A stretch of DNA of 64,000 nucleotides from Microbacter margulisiae (GTDB lineage Bacteria > Bacteroidota > Bacteroidia > Bacteroidales > Paludibacteraceae): the NCBI RefSeq assembly GCF_014192515.1, contig NZ_JACHYB010000001.1, positions 124,001 to 188,000 on the forward strand, given 5' to 3'. Both the position numbers and the translations under genes were made by a program. The notes under the pieces were generated by a model, which did not search any database, had not been told where the DNA came from, and saw only the letters and a program-made list of their open reading frames with translations. Positions within the stretch are counted from its first letter, which is position 1, and each line of letters starts with the position of its first letter. Positions 53,375 through 61,569 of the stretch are shown one piece after another.

Positions 53375-53923
53375 TCAAGAAATTTTGTCATAAGATTCTA
53401 TCATTGTGTTAATTTTCTCTCTTATCGATAAATAATCCTCTGGAAAATAATGTCCCAAAAGATCTATTTCTGTTTCTCCAATCATTTTTACTCCAAATTT
53501 TTTATGGAACTCAATAACTTTAATATTTTGCTTTCTGATATCCATATGGCAACGCTTAAACCCTAGTGTAAAAAATGCAAAATCATAAATTAGTAAAGCG
53601 CATTCTAAAGCAGCATATCTCGTTTTATTCTCATTTAAGATCCAACTTCCCCAACTAAATGACTCTCTATCACCTATAAAATCATATATTCTAACGGTTC
53701 CAATAGGTAGAGAGTCTGAATTTCGGCAAATTATAAAATAAAACTCTTGTTCTAGTGCTTCTCTTTTTTTATAGTCTGCCAACCAACGCTCTTGTTCTGA
53801 TAAATTATCATCAACTCTTGATAAATACTTGCTATAATTATTATTTATCCGTAAGGATAGTATAAATTCCGCATCAGATTGTTCGACCAAACGCAAAAAA
53901 ATTGTTTTACTTTTTAGTTCCAT
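53375..53923 (-). CDS. GNAT-family N-acyltransferase (RimJ/RimL type)
   Basis: A 182-residue GNAT protein. IFLRLVEQSDAEFILSLRIN is the family N-terminus, GTVRIYDFIGDRESFSWGSW and CALLIYDFAFFTLGFKRCHM hold the central strands, and NIKVIEFHKKFGVKMIGETE is motif B. In fdt/vio-type loci such enzymes acylate the amino sugar made by FdtB. It follows a KAS III-SDR pair and so may use an acyl-thioester from them. It begins five bases after the SDR stop. Confidence 0.8.
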   Translation of the reverse strand: MELKSKTIFLRLVEQSDAEFILSLRINNNYSKYLSRVDDNLSEQERWLADYKKREALEQEFYFIICRNSDSLPIGTVRIYDFIGDRESFSWGSWILNENKTRYAALECALLIYDFAFFTLGFKRCHMDIRKQNIKVIEFHKKFGVKMIGETEIDLLGHYFPEDYLSIREKINTMIESYDKIS

Positions 53924-53928
53924 ATGTT

Positions 53929-54618
53929 TCAGATTAGAGCACCATTAATATCAATAGCTGTGCCATTGACATATTCGGTTTGAATTAAATACTTTGCTGT
54001 ATTATATACTTCCTCTGGGTTACAAAACCTACCGGCAGGTATTTGCGCTTTCATCTTTTCTTGATACGTAATAGGTACATCATTCACTCCCATCCCTAAA
54101 TTTACATAACCTAAATTAATCGCATTTATTGTAATACCTTTCGATGCGTTTTCAGCAGCTAATGATTTAGTTAAACCTAATAATCCTGCTTTGGAAGCTG
54201 CGTACGCACTAACACCTGGTGTTGGTAAAATGGCAATAACCGAAGAAAAATTGATAATCCGGCCATAGCCTTGCTCTCGCATTAAAGGAAGAAGTGCATG
54301 GATCATATTAAAACTCCCTTTTAGATTCACATCTATAACACGTTCCCATTTTTCAATATCAGCCTTATGCGCAAATGAAGTGTATGAGATGCCAGCACAA
54401 TTCAACAAGATAATTTTGGATAAAGACTCCTTAATGGAATCTATCATTGTCTCCACAGCTTTACTATCTGAAACATCCACTTTAAAGTAATCTTGTTTAT
54501 CCTCTTCAAAACCTTTAATTGTGGAATTGTAAGTCCCGATTACATTTTCTCCATCTAGTTTAAACCGGGTAAACAAATATCTTCCTATTCCTTTAGATGC
54601 ACCAGTTATAATTATCAT
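53929..54618 (-). CDS. short-chain dehydrogenase, FabG-like (cassette 3)
   Basis: A 229-residue SDR. IIITGASKGIGRYLFTRFKL is the cofactor motif, GRIINFSSVIAILPTPGVSA the serine, and AYAASKAGLLGLTKSLAAEN the YxxxK. It is shorter than the two SDRs of cassettes 1 and 2. It starts one base after the KAS III stop, and the two are surely co-transcribed. The likely role is reduction of the ketoacyl product; no ACP gene is found in this cassette. Confidence 0.82.
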   Translation of the reverse strand: MIIITGASKGIGRYLFTRFKLDGENVIGTYNSTIKGFEEDKQDYFKVDVSDSKAVETMIDSIKESLSKIILLNCAGISYTSFAHKADIEKWERVIDVNLKGSFNMIHALLPLMREQGYGRIINFSSVIAILPTPGVSAYAASKAGLLGLTKSLAAENASKGITINAINLGYVNLGMGVNDVPITYQEKMKAQIPAGRFCNPEEVYNTAKYLIQTEYVNGTAIDINGALI

Positions 54619-54619
54619 A

Positions 54620-55609
54620 TTATGCCCATTTTATGATGGATGCTCCATATGTCCAACCACTACCTACAGCTGCAAACAACACAATATTCCCTTTTTTTAG
54701 CTTCCCTGATTTATTTACTTCATCCAACAGAATGGGAATAGTTGCTCCAGATGTATTGGCATATTTATCCATATTGGTCATTACTTTCTCAAAAGGCAAC
54801 CCAATAATTTCTGCCGTTTTTTGAAGTATACGAATGCTTGGCTGATGCGGAATCATAATATCTATATCATCAATTGTTAGCCCGGTATCCCGCAATACCT
54901 GATTAATGGCTTTAGGTAAGGCAATAGTGGCTGATGCAAAAACTGCTTTCCCATTCATTTGAAAATATTGTTCATCCATGTTGTCTGGAGTCAAGGGAAT
55001 TTCCGACCCTCCTCCGGGAATGGTAAAGCCCAACATTTCATTGCTTGTATCGGTATATAATCGATAGGCCAGAAAACCTTCTGTTACATTGGCCGATGTC
55101 ACTACGGCCGCGCCTGCTCCATCTCCGAAAAAAATAGCATCCCTGCGCCTCCAATCTGTAATTTTGGAGAAGGTATCAGCTCCAACGACCAAAACGTTAT
55201 TATATACTCCTGAAGCAATATATTGACTGGCAACTGACATCCCAAACAAAAACCCGCTACAAACTGCTGTTAAATCAAATGCGGCTGCATTAAAAGCATT
55301 TAATTTATGTTGCACAAAAGCAGCTGTTGATGGGGCTTTCCGATCCGAAGTTGAAGTAGCAACTATGATTAAATCAATATCCTCACTTTTTAACCCTGCA
55401 TCCTCAATCGCCCGCTGACCGGCTATGGTTGCCAAATCACTCGTCGCCTGTTCCGGTGATGCAATATGCCTTTCTTTTATACCTACATTGTCATAAACCC
55501 ATTGTGCAGTTGTAGGTAGTATCGTTTCCAAATACTCATTCGTGTAAATAGTTTCCGGAACATATGACCCGGTACCTAATATCTTTACGTTGCGAACTAA
55601 TTGTTTCAT
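54620..55609 (-). CDS. 3-oxoacyl-ACP synthase III (KAS III, cassette 3)
   Basis: A 329-residue FabH-like enzyme with C117 (FDLTAVCSGFLFGM), H255 (IMIPHQPSIRIL) and N285 (YANTSGATIPILL). Its motif HQPSIRI differs from the HQAN of the three other KAS III proteins here and is close to canonical FabH, so it is a separate lineage. Lacking a local ACP, it must borrow one from cassette 1, cassette 2 or the housekeeping system, or act on CoA esters. Confidence 0.86.
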   Translation of the reverse strand: MKQLVRNVKILGTGSYVPETIYTNEYLETILPTTAQWVYDNVGIKERHIASPEQATSDLATIAGQRAIEDAGLKSEDIDLIIVATSTSDRKAPSTAAFVQHKLNAFNAAAFDLTAVCSGFLFGMSVASQYIASGVYNNVLVVGADTFSKITDWRRRDAIFFGDGAGAAVVTSANVTEGFLAYRLYTDTSNEMLGFTIPGGGSEIPLTPDNMDEQYFQMNGKAVFASATIALPKAINQVLRDTGLTIDDIDIMIPHQPSIRILQKTAEIIGLPFEKVMTNMDKYANTSGATIPILLDEVNKSGKLKKGNIVLFAAVGSGWTYGASIIKWA

Positions 55610-55620
55610 AATGTCATATT

Positions 55621-56043
55621 TTATAAAATCATATAGTTTTTATATCTTATAAATTCATCATATTCTCTGATATAATCCTCTGCATCATACGCATGTGACG
55701 CTAACACTAAACAGACAGAGCCGGATGAAAATCCTTGCTCTGATGACCAAATACCCGGTGGAACATGTAGTCCGTAGAAAGGTCGGTTTAGTAGGATGGT
55801 ACGTTTGTTTTTGCCATCATCCAAAACCACTTCAAAGCTGCCGCTTGCGGCTACTAAGAATTGATGGCATTGTTTATGGGCATGAGCGCCTCGGGCTTCA
55901 CCTCCGGGAATATCATACGTGTAGAATACCCTTTTTATATCGAATGGAAGATTGATAGTACCATGCACCGGAGTAATATTGCCCGCACGATTTTCTATCC
56001 TGGGTAGTTCAATAATCGAACAATCATATACGGTTTCTGTCAT
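55621..56043 (-). CDS. fdtA: dTDP-4-keto-6-deoxyglucose 3,4-ketoisomerase (FdtA/QdtA, copy 3)
   Basis: A 140-residue cupin. YTYDIPGGEARGAHAHKQCH holds H54 and H56, the FdtA catalytic pair, and FLVAASGSFEVVLDDGKNKR with RPFYGLHVPPGIW forms the substrate pocket. FdtA makes dTDP-3-keto-6-deoxygalactose for FdtB; QdtA makes the gluco isomer. Which isomer is produced cannot be settled. It is the last of three tandem copies. RmlA and RmlB, needed to supply the substrate, are not in the window. Confidence 0.87.
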   Translation of the reverse strand: MTETVYDCSIIELPRIENRAGNITPVHGTINLPFDIKRVFYTYDIPGGEARGAHAHKQCHQFLVAASGSFEVVLDDGKNKRTILLNRPFYGLHVPPGIWSSEQGFSSGSVCLVLASHAYDAEDYIREYDEFIRYKNYMIL

Positions 56044-56046
56044 GAC

Positions 56047-56478
56047 TTATTTGTGTTTTAGAAACTCTTCATAGTCATAAATATAATCTTCTGCATTGTA
56101 AGTTGTTGAAGCAACAATCAAAGCCAATGCATTCGTAGAAAAATTTTCCATTTGTCGCCACAATCCTTTAGGAACATACAAGCCGTAATAAGAACGATTT
56201 AATGAGAATATCTTACGCTCTTTTCCATCATCAAGAATAACATCAAAACTACCGCTGGCAGCAATAACAAGCTGACTAAGTTCTTTATGTGCGTGTGCAC
56301 CTCTTGACTCTCCACCAGGAATGTCATACAAATAATAAACCCGTTTTGTCCCAAATGGAATTGTAATATTATTTTCTACTACTGTAATATTGCCCTTTTC
56401 ATGATGATGCTTATCAAGTTCTATGATCGTGCAATCATATACAGAAGAAAACCTACTATTATTTGTTTCTGAATTCAT
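56047..56478 (-). CDS. fdtA: FdtA/QdtA-like 3,4-ketoisomerase (copy 2)
   Basis: From the ATG at 56478 the protein has 143 residues; upstream ATGs to 56499 lie inside the preceding gene. YDIPGGESRGAHAHKELSQL holds H62 and H64. SGSFDVILDDGKERK and SLNRSYYGLYVPKGLWRQME are nearly identical to copy 1, which indicates a recent tandem duplication or gene conversion between copies 1 and 2. It overlaps the end of copy 1. Confidence 0.83.
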   Translation of the reverse strand: MNSETNNSRFSSVYDCTIIELDKHHHEKGNITVVENNITIPFGTKRVYYLYDIPGGESRGAHAHKELSQLVIAASGSFDVILDDGKERKIFSLNRSYYGLYVPKGLWRQMENFSTNALALIVASTTYNAEDYIYDYEEFLKHK

Positions 56479-56860
56479 CATAATCATAGATATAATCATC
56501 TTTAGAATAGGGTATGGATGCTAAAATTAAAGCCAACGAGTTAGTGGAAAAATTTTCCATTTGCCGCCATAAACCATTGGGAACATATAAACCGTAATAA
56601 GAGCGGTTTAACGAGAATGTTTTTCGTTCTTTCCCATCATCAAGAATAACATCAAAACTGCCGGAAAGAGCTACAATAAATTCCTGATTTTCTTTATAGG
56701 CATGCCCGCCCCGGACTTCTCCTCCTGGGACATCATAAATCCAGTAAGTGCGCTCAATCTTAAAAGGAATCTCTTTCCACTCTTCTATCACGGATAGATT
56801 TCCCCGTCGATCAAGAATCTTGGGAAGGTCTGTTATTTTAGCATCTGCAATAGTTGTCAT
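56459..56860 (-). CDS. FdtA-like cupin with altered active site (copy 1)
   Basis: A 133-residue cupin, the first gene of the minus-strand locus. The motif that is HAH in the other two copies reads GGEVRGGHAYKENQE, so the second catalytic histidine is tyrosine (Y55). Much of the remaining pocket, including SLNRSYYGLYVPNGLWRQME, matches copy 2. It may have a changed stereochemical outcome, bind without catalysis, or form mixed dimers with the other copies. Confidence 0.8.
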   Translation of the reverse strand: MTTIADAKITDLPKILDRRGNLSVIEEWKEIPFKIERTYWIYDVPGGEVRGGHAYKENQEFIVALSGSFDVILDDGKERKTFSLNRSYYGLYVPNGLWRQMENFSTNSLALILASIPYSKDDYIYDYDEFRNK

Positions 56861-57040
56861 GTTTGAAAAATAGATAAGTGAAAAATGAAATGATTTTCTT
56901 GTTATCCCTCTATACCAGGTTCAATGCTATTTTGGTCTAATTTGTAGCGCCCAGTGTTGCCGTAAGGTTTGTGGCAAGTGCCGAAGTTTCAATTCCACTT
57001 TGATCTGATTTTGAGTCACAAGAATTTATAGCATCTGTCA

Positions 57041-57048
57041 CAAATATA
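57041..57048 (-). promoter_or_regulatory. -7 promoter element upstream of the fdtA cluster
   Basis: TATATTTG on the minus strand matches TAnnTTTG exactly, 181 bases before the first gene of the locus. No clear TTTG was found at -33, where the sequence is simply AT-rich. A second perfect match, TATCTTTG, lies at 57424-57431. Either could start transcription of the roughly 49-kb locus. Confidence 0.4.
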
Positions 57049-57144
57049 CACTGATTTGCGAATTATTATAAATATAATGTTGATGTATTGCCTTAAATAG
57101 GAGTAATCATGTGGAGCAAACAGTGATTGATAATCTTTTCTTTA

Positions 57145-57366
57145 TTACTTTTCGACGACAAGGTTCGTCACTCCCATGCTGGAGCAACGAACATCAACCA
57201 ACCCACTATCAACGAGTATGTTAAAAATGTCTTTTCCGCGTTCGTGTATCCCTACACTATCCAATGATTTTGAATTTATTCCGCAAAATTGTGTCAAACA
57301 CCGCTTACAAGCATAATGCCGAATGCAAAGATAAAGTCTTTTTGCCCGTATTTTGTTGCAAAGCTG
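57145..57366 (-). pseudogene. possible zinc-ribbon transposase fragment
   Basis: The frame between two stops encodes RHYACKRCLTQFCGINSKSL and ERGKDIFNILVDSGLVDV, with CKRC and FC spaced as in the zinc ribbons of small transposases. There is no start codon and no neighbouring catalytic domain. The assignment to any IS family is a guess. Confidence 0.25.
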
Positions 57367-57776
57367 TTAAACTATTCATTGCTTAGTTTGGTTTTTCATT
57401 AAGCAACGTTGCATCTATCATGACAAAGATACAAATAAATCTTTATTTTACTTTTAGATGTAGTATGCATTCAATACTTCTGATTTACTTTGATTTGGTA
57501 GTGGCATATGTGTAGAAAAAAATATATTGTTATAGCGCAAATCGTATAATTTTTCGCGTTACCCCTATGGATGAAGTCATGGCAAGAGAAAACAGATGTA
57601 AGAAACGCTATTCTGGTAGATCCAAAATAAGCATACCATAGCAGAGAACCCTTGATCGGAAGAATGGAAGAGTAGGGGCGATAGCATTTTGACCTTTTTG
57701 CTTTTCCTTCTGGGCAATCCAGGCAAGAGAATGTGTAGAATACGTAGCCATCAGCAAACCATAAAAACTCAAAAAC

Positions 57777-58045
57777 GTTCGATGGCTACCCCCACAACAA
57801 TCAAAGGTTGTTCGATAGTCTGCCCCTACATGTTCGGTTAAGGTTCGATAAAAACAGGAAATGGCTCGAGCATACTTCGATAAAAAAGCGGTGTGGCTTC
57901 AACTGACCATTAATGATTGTTCGATGTTTGTTCGATATTCTTCGATGCTTGTTCGATGAAACACCGACAACTTACTGACGGGACATTAACGTTACTTCAA
58001 GCTACCTTCAAGGTTCCTTCGGGGCAACCTCAATGCAACAACGAT
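57777..58045. repeat. 11-bp periodic array of KTTCGAT motifs
   Basis: GTTCGAT occurs at 57777, 57810, 57843, 57919, 57930 and 57951; CTTCGAT at 57875 and 57940. The spacings are 33, 33, 32, 44, 11, 10 and 11, all close to multiples of 11. A near copy GTTCGGT at 57832 and later CTTCAAG, CTTCAAG and CTTCGGG at 57995, 58006 and 58017 keep the same register. The unit is therefore about 11 bp, one helical turn, and lies on one face of the DNA. The 10- and 32-bp steps rule out a coding repeat. Confidence 0.75.
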
Positions 58046-58347
58046 AGCTATTTGAGTGAGGCAAGTGAGTGGAAGAGGCCGAAGGTAAAGAAGCGGAGGA
58101 ACTCTGAAGGTCCAATTATCAATATCTACAGATCCTGCCCCTGTAATACATCTCTTCGTTAACCCAAATATTCCACGGTGTTGCTATGTAACGGGATAGG
58201 GGAAGATGTCGGATGCCAGATGCAAATGACAGAAAAGAAGCTATCCAGAAACTTTTATCCGGGAAACGGGATGGGGTTGCGCTGTTGATTGACATCCATA
58301 GAATTCCTGATGACCGATTTTTAATTTCTGCTTCATATATCTTTAAA

Positions 58348-58560
58348 TCAATCCTTCTTGTCATCAGCAGGCGTTTCATCTCCCAAAATGTTGCTGTCGG
58401 CTATGATGGGTGGCTCAATGACGGGGTGTTCATTGGGATTGATCTCTTCCAGATCGGGCGTGTCCACTGTGATAGTACCTTTCAACTCAGCATCCCGTGC
58501 AATGTTTTCATCAAAGTTGAATGATGAATCTGTTTCCGAAAATTTCTTTTCTGTTTTCAT
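58348..58560 (-). CDS. small acidic hypothetical protein
   Basis: A 70-residue protein, MKTEKKFSETDSSFNFDENI onward, rich in aspartate, glutamate and proline and without hydrophobic core segments; it is probably unstructured. The codon pattern and ATG start look real, but I recognise no family. It lies 73 bases downstream of the SDR stop on the same strand. Confidence 0.45.
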   Translation of the reverse strand: MKTEKKFSETDSSFNFDENIARDAELKGTITVDTPDLEEINPNEHPVIEPPIIADSNILGDETPADDKKD

Positions 58561-58633
58561 AGGAGTATATTTTAGAAGGTTGAATTTATTCGGTTAGCAT
58601 CGCAATCCAAAAGTGTGAGCAAGTGTCTTCCAG

Positions 58634-59452
58634 TCAGATATTCAGTAATTTGAGCATAATGTTGTCAAAGAGACGATCGGGAAGATGCTTGCGCATCCAG
58701 ATCATGAATGAGGCTCCTTTGCCTGCTGCGTAACGGATTTTTGGCTTGCGGGCAAGAATTGCTTTTTCGATGGTTTTGGCGATGACAACAGGCTCGGAGG
58801 AGATTAATTCGTCCGCTTTCTTCAACATAGTAGCGTGTTTTGTAGCCAAGCCTTTGTAAACTGTGTTGCCCGAGCGTTTTATCAGATTGTCACGGGCAAT
58901 GTTGTTCCATTCGCTTTGGATGGCTCCCGGTTCAATGAGCACAACGTGAATGCCAAATTGCTTGAGTTCCATGCGGAGGCAGTCACTCCATCCTTCAACG
59001 GCAAATTTAGTGGCGTGGTACCAGGCACCATGGGGTTGGCTGATGATGCCTGCCACAGAAGAAAGATTGATGATGCATCCGCTCTGCTGAGCCCGCATGG
59101 CAGGCAACACAAGCTGTGTGAGGCGGGCAAGACCGAACAGGTTGACTTCAAACTGATATCTGGCTTCTTCAAGAGGAACATCTTCCACGGCACCGAATGA
59201 GCCATAGCCCGCATTGTTGATCAATACATCGATACGTTTCTCGGTGTCAAGTATCTTTTGCACGCCTTCCACCATCGAAGCGTCATTAGTGACATCCATA
59301 GCCAGCACATGAACGCCTATAGTACGGATATCTTCCATCCTGTCGGTGCGGCGGGCGGCGCCATACACTGTAAATCCCTGTTTAACGAGTCGTATGGCAG
59401 TTTCTTTTCCGATGCCCGATGAAGCGCCTGTGATTAAAATAACTTTATTCAT
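58634..59452 (-). CDS. short-chain dehydrogenase/oxidoreductase
   Basis: A 272-residue classical SDR from ATG 59452 (MNKVILITGASSGIGKETAI). An open frame runs to 59647, but it adds 65 residues with no SDR similarity. IDVLINNAGYGSFGAVEDVP, CIINLSSVAGIISQPHGAWY and YHATKFAVEGWSDCLRMELK contain the NNAG, serine and YxxxK motifs. The C-terminal part resembles the YqjQ-like group with a broad or unknown substrate range. It is not part of the polysaccharide operon. Confidence 0.85.
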   Translation of the reverse strand: MNKVILITGASSGIGKETAIRLVKQGFTVYGAARRTDRMEDIRTIGVHVLAMDVTNDASMVEGVQKILDTEKRIDVLINNAGYGSFGAVEDVPLEEARYQFEVNLFGLARLTQLVLPAMRAQQSGCIINLSSVAGIISQPHGAWYHATKFAVEGWSDCLRMELKQFGIHVVLIEPGAIQSEWNNIARDNLIKRSGNTVYKGLATKHATMLKKADELISSEPVVIAKTIEKAILARKPKIRYAAGKGASFMIWMRKHLPDRLFDNIMLKLLNI

Positions 59453-59503
59453 ATGATTCCCTTTATTGATCGGCAAACTACGCTGATCCGACATTCCTGT
59501 AAA

Positions 59504-59511
59504 CAAAGATA
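59504..59511 (-). promoter_or_regulatory. -7 promoter element for the SDR gene
   Basis: TATCTTTG on the minus strand fits TAnnTTTG, 52 bases upstream of the chosen SDR start. It supports the shorter start, because transcripts from here cannot include the longer frame. No -33 TTTG is visible at the expected spacing. Confidence 0.45.
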
Positions 59512-59797
59512 ATGCAGAAAGAGATGTTTTGTCGTGGTGGGAAGCGAATTTTATTGCATAACTAAAAGGAAAAGAAGCGATGAACATGGGGAATTTAATT
59601 AAGAAGATGGTAGATTGATCCACAGCCAAGTCTACAAGTGAAAGCATTCAGCTTTCGCAAGTTCCAATCAGCCCGGTTGCTTTAGGTTGTTGCGGTTTAA
59701 AACCTTATTTTCTAAGTAGCTGAAGCTTAGTAGCGATGCATCGTATCAGGATCAGGTAACCCTTATTCCCTTATTATATAAAATGAATGTGTAAATT

Positions 59798-59821
59798 GTT
59801 CTTATCCCAGGATAGGAACAT
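59798..59821. promoter_or_regulatory. 24-bp palindrome, possible operator
   Basis: TGTTCTTATCC, CA, GGATAGGAACA: the arms match at 10 of 11 positions with a two-base centre. The short centre suits a dimeric regulator site better than a terminator hairpin. It lies between the divergent SDR and WYL genes. Confidence 0.4.
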
Positions 59822-60226
59822 GTCGGATTTGTGTCCATTACGTTCTTCTCCTAAAACAAATTCTTATTGTATGTCATAAGGAAATTAGGTCGGTTATCAG
59901 GGTGATTATTGTTTCCACTATGGGGTAGCCATGAAAATGAAGTTTCCATGTTAAACGACACAGCGTACATTGCTTTCTGCCTTAGTTGAAAATAACGGGC
60001 AAATGTCTAAAATTTACTATGGGATATTGAATGTTTTTTTAGAGGTGCTACAAAACATGTTTAGTTGTATGGCAAAGATCATACAATTATGAATTGTTAT
60101 TTTATCCTTATCATTAGGCGTTTATGTGGTGTTTTGTGGAAAATAGGAAAGACATGAAGCATGTTTTAGGATAAGAAAAATAAAATAGCATATTTGACAG
60201 AATTAATTTTATTATAGCATATATAT

Positions 60227-60256
60227 TTTGGTATTTGAATATTTTAGTTACTTTTG
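60227..60256 (+). promoter_or_regulatory. Bacteroidota-type promoter, WYL gene side
   Basis: TTTG (60227-60230) followed after 18 bases by TACTTTTG (60249-60256), close to the TTTG-N19-21-TAnnTTTG consensus. The 5' leader before the WYL gene would be about 375 bases. Confidence 0.45.
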
Positions 60257-60639
60257 TTGCAAATAAGAAAAGATTAAAGAGTGCCTAATAGAAGTTGATT
60301 CAGTGTTGGTTAAATATTCAGTTTAATTTACCTGAACACATGCAGGAAGAACCCAATAAAAGGCAATGTGGATATCATTATCCTGCCTAATGATGCCCAT
60401 GGCAATAAGTGGGTGGGGCTCTTTTCTTATTTCTTTTCCCAAGGCATATACACTCTTTTGAAAGAGATGGGTTTTTATTGTTTGAGATGTGTTTGCACCA
60501 GGCATACAAAGCAGGCAGGTTCGCAGCTGGCGGGGTTGACGATGATGGGTTGGAGGATGAGGCGACAGATAGCGCACCGGCTTTTGCAAGACGGAATATT
60601 GTTCGATGTTATACACTAACCATTATATAAAATTCAGCT

Positions 60640-61569
60640 ATGATACAACTGACATTGGAGCATGCCCTGCATTTCATGATGCTGGCCATTGGTACCCGTT
60701 TTTATACCAGGAAAGAGATTGCACAGTACATCAAATGTTCAGAACGCTCTGTCTATCGTTACATCGAAACATTTCGTACCCAGGGGTTTATTATCAATAC
60801 GGAGAACGGTTTTGTGCGTATTGACAAATCGACGCCTTACTTTAAAGACCTCACCAGAATGATTTCATTCAGCAATCCCGAAGCCGGCCTGTTGAAGCAA
60901 GCGTTGGGCGGTGTTCACGATAACAATATGTTGAAGGCGCAACTGATACGGAAGCTGACGCCATACAATTTTAAACAAATTGCTGAGGTGGTTGTCCGTG
61001 AGAAAAATGCACAGATCATCGACCAGCTAAGCGAAGCAATCGATAACCAACAGCAGGTCATTCTCCATAACTACCATTCTGCTAATAGCAAAGAGGTCCG
61101 CGATCGCCTGGTGGAGCCTTTTCAGTTTTCAACCAACTTTATCCAGGTGTGGGCCTATGAGCCGGAGAGCGGAACAAACAAGCTGTTCAAGACCGATCGC
61201 ATCACCAGTGTCACAGTGCTGGATACTCCTTGGAGGCATGCATCGTTACACAAGGCAGATTATATGGATATTTTCCGCATCAGCAGTCCGCAGAGACTGC
61301 GTGTCAGGCTACGGTTGGGATTGCAGTCGGCCAGCCTGTTGAGGGAAGAATACCCTACGTGCGAACAATGTCTTACTAAAATTAACAATAATGAGTGGAT
61401 TCTGGATACCGAAGTATGCAGTTACGATGGGGTCGGACGCTTTGTAATCGGATTATTGCATGACATAGAGATATTGGAAACCAAGCACTTTCATTCATAT
61501 ATAAAAAAAAGAGTTGTTTTATACAACAAAAAGTTGGGTGTGACAAAGGGTGGCACTGTCAGAAAATAA
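60640..61569 (+). CDS. WYL-domain transcriptional regulator
   Basis: A 309-residue protein. The N-terminal winged helix-turn-helix of DeoR/YafY type reads FYTRKEIAQYIKCSERSVYR and YIETFRTQGF. A middle linker helix follows, then a WYL domain (QQQVILHNYHSANSKEVRDR, VEPFQFSTNFIQVWAYEPES) and a C-terminal extension (CSYDGVGRFVIGLLHDIEIL). WYL proteins sense nucleotides or oligonucleotides and often repress accessory or defence genes. It lies between a palindrome-bearing region and a 21-bp periodic array; either could be its binding region, but this is untested. The GGTV end of the protein overlaps no other gene. Confidence 0.85.
   Translation: MIQLTLEHALHFMMLAIGTRFYTRKEIAQYIKCSERSVYRYIETFRTQGFIINTENGFVRIDKSTPYFKDLTRMISFSNPEAGLLKQALGGVHDNNMLKAQLIRKLTPYNFKQIAEVVVREKNAQIIDQLSEAIDNQQQVILHNYHSANSKEVRDRLVEPFQFSTNFIQVWAYEPESGTNKLFKTDRITSVTVLDTPWRHASLHKADYMDIFRISSPQRLRVRLRLGLQSASLLREEYPTCEQCLTKINNNEWILDTEVCSYDGVGRFVIGLLHDIEILETKHFHSYIKKRVVLYNKKLGVTKGGTVRK

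Larger units (their letters stand above)
56861..58347. other. 1.5-kb region upstream of the polysaccharide locus, no convincing gene
   Basis: No ORF here has recognisable protein features. The part next to fdtA copy 1 carries promoter-like motifs on the minus strand at 57041-57048 and 57424-57431. A 73-codon open stretch at 57145-57366 may be a transposase scrap. Bases 57777-58045 are an 11-bp periodic repeat array. Bases 58046-58347 hold short ORFs on both strands that look accidental. Confidence 0.55.
59453..60639. other. 1.2-kb divergent intergenic region between SDR and WYL regulator
   Basis: No gene is supported. On the minus strand TATCTTTG at 59504-59511 is a -7 element for the SDR. 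A near-perfect 24-bp palindrome lies at 59798-59821. On the plus strand a TTTG (60227-60230) and TACTTTTG (60249-60256), 18 bases apart, form a promoter candidate 384 bases before the WYL gene. The overlapping short ORFs at 60323-60619 on both strands look accidental. Confidence 0.5.

Noticed and set aside
57145..57366. A complete zinc-ribbon transposase gene
   Set aside because: Only 73 codons are open, with no start and no catalytic part. It is kept as a low-confidence fragment only.
58119..58524. ORFs at 58119-58379 (minus) and 58213-58524 (plus)
   Set aside because: They overlap each other and the more credible acidic gene at 58348-58560, and have no family features.
58634..59647. Longer SDR with a 65-residue N-terminal extension
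   Set aside because: The extension has no SDR similarity, the Rossmann motif begins directly after ATG 59452, and a -7 promoter element lies at 59504-59511 inside the extension.
60323..60619. Overlapping ORFs on both strands before the WYL gene (97 and 83 residues)
   Set aside because: No recognisable motif, odd composition and mutual overlap; they lie in the probable leader of the WYL gene.
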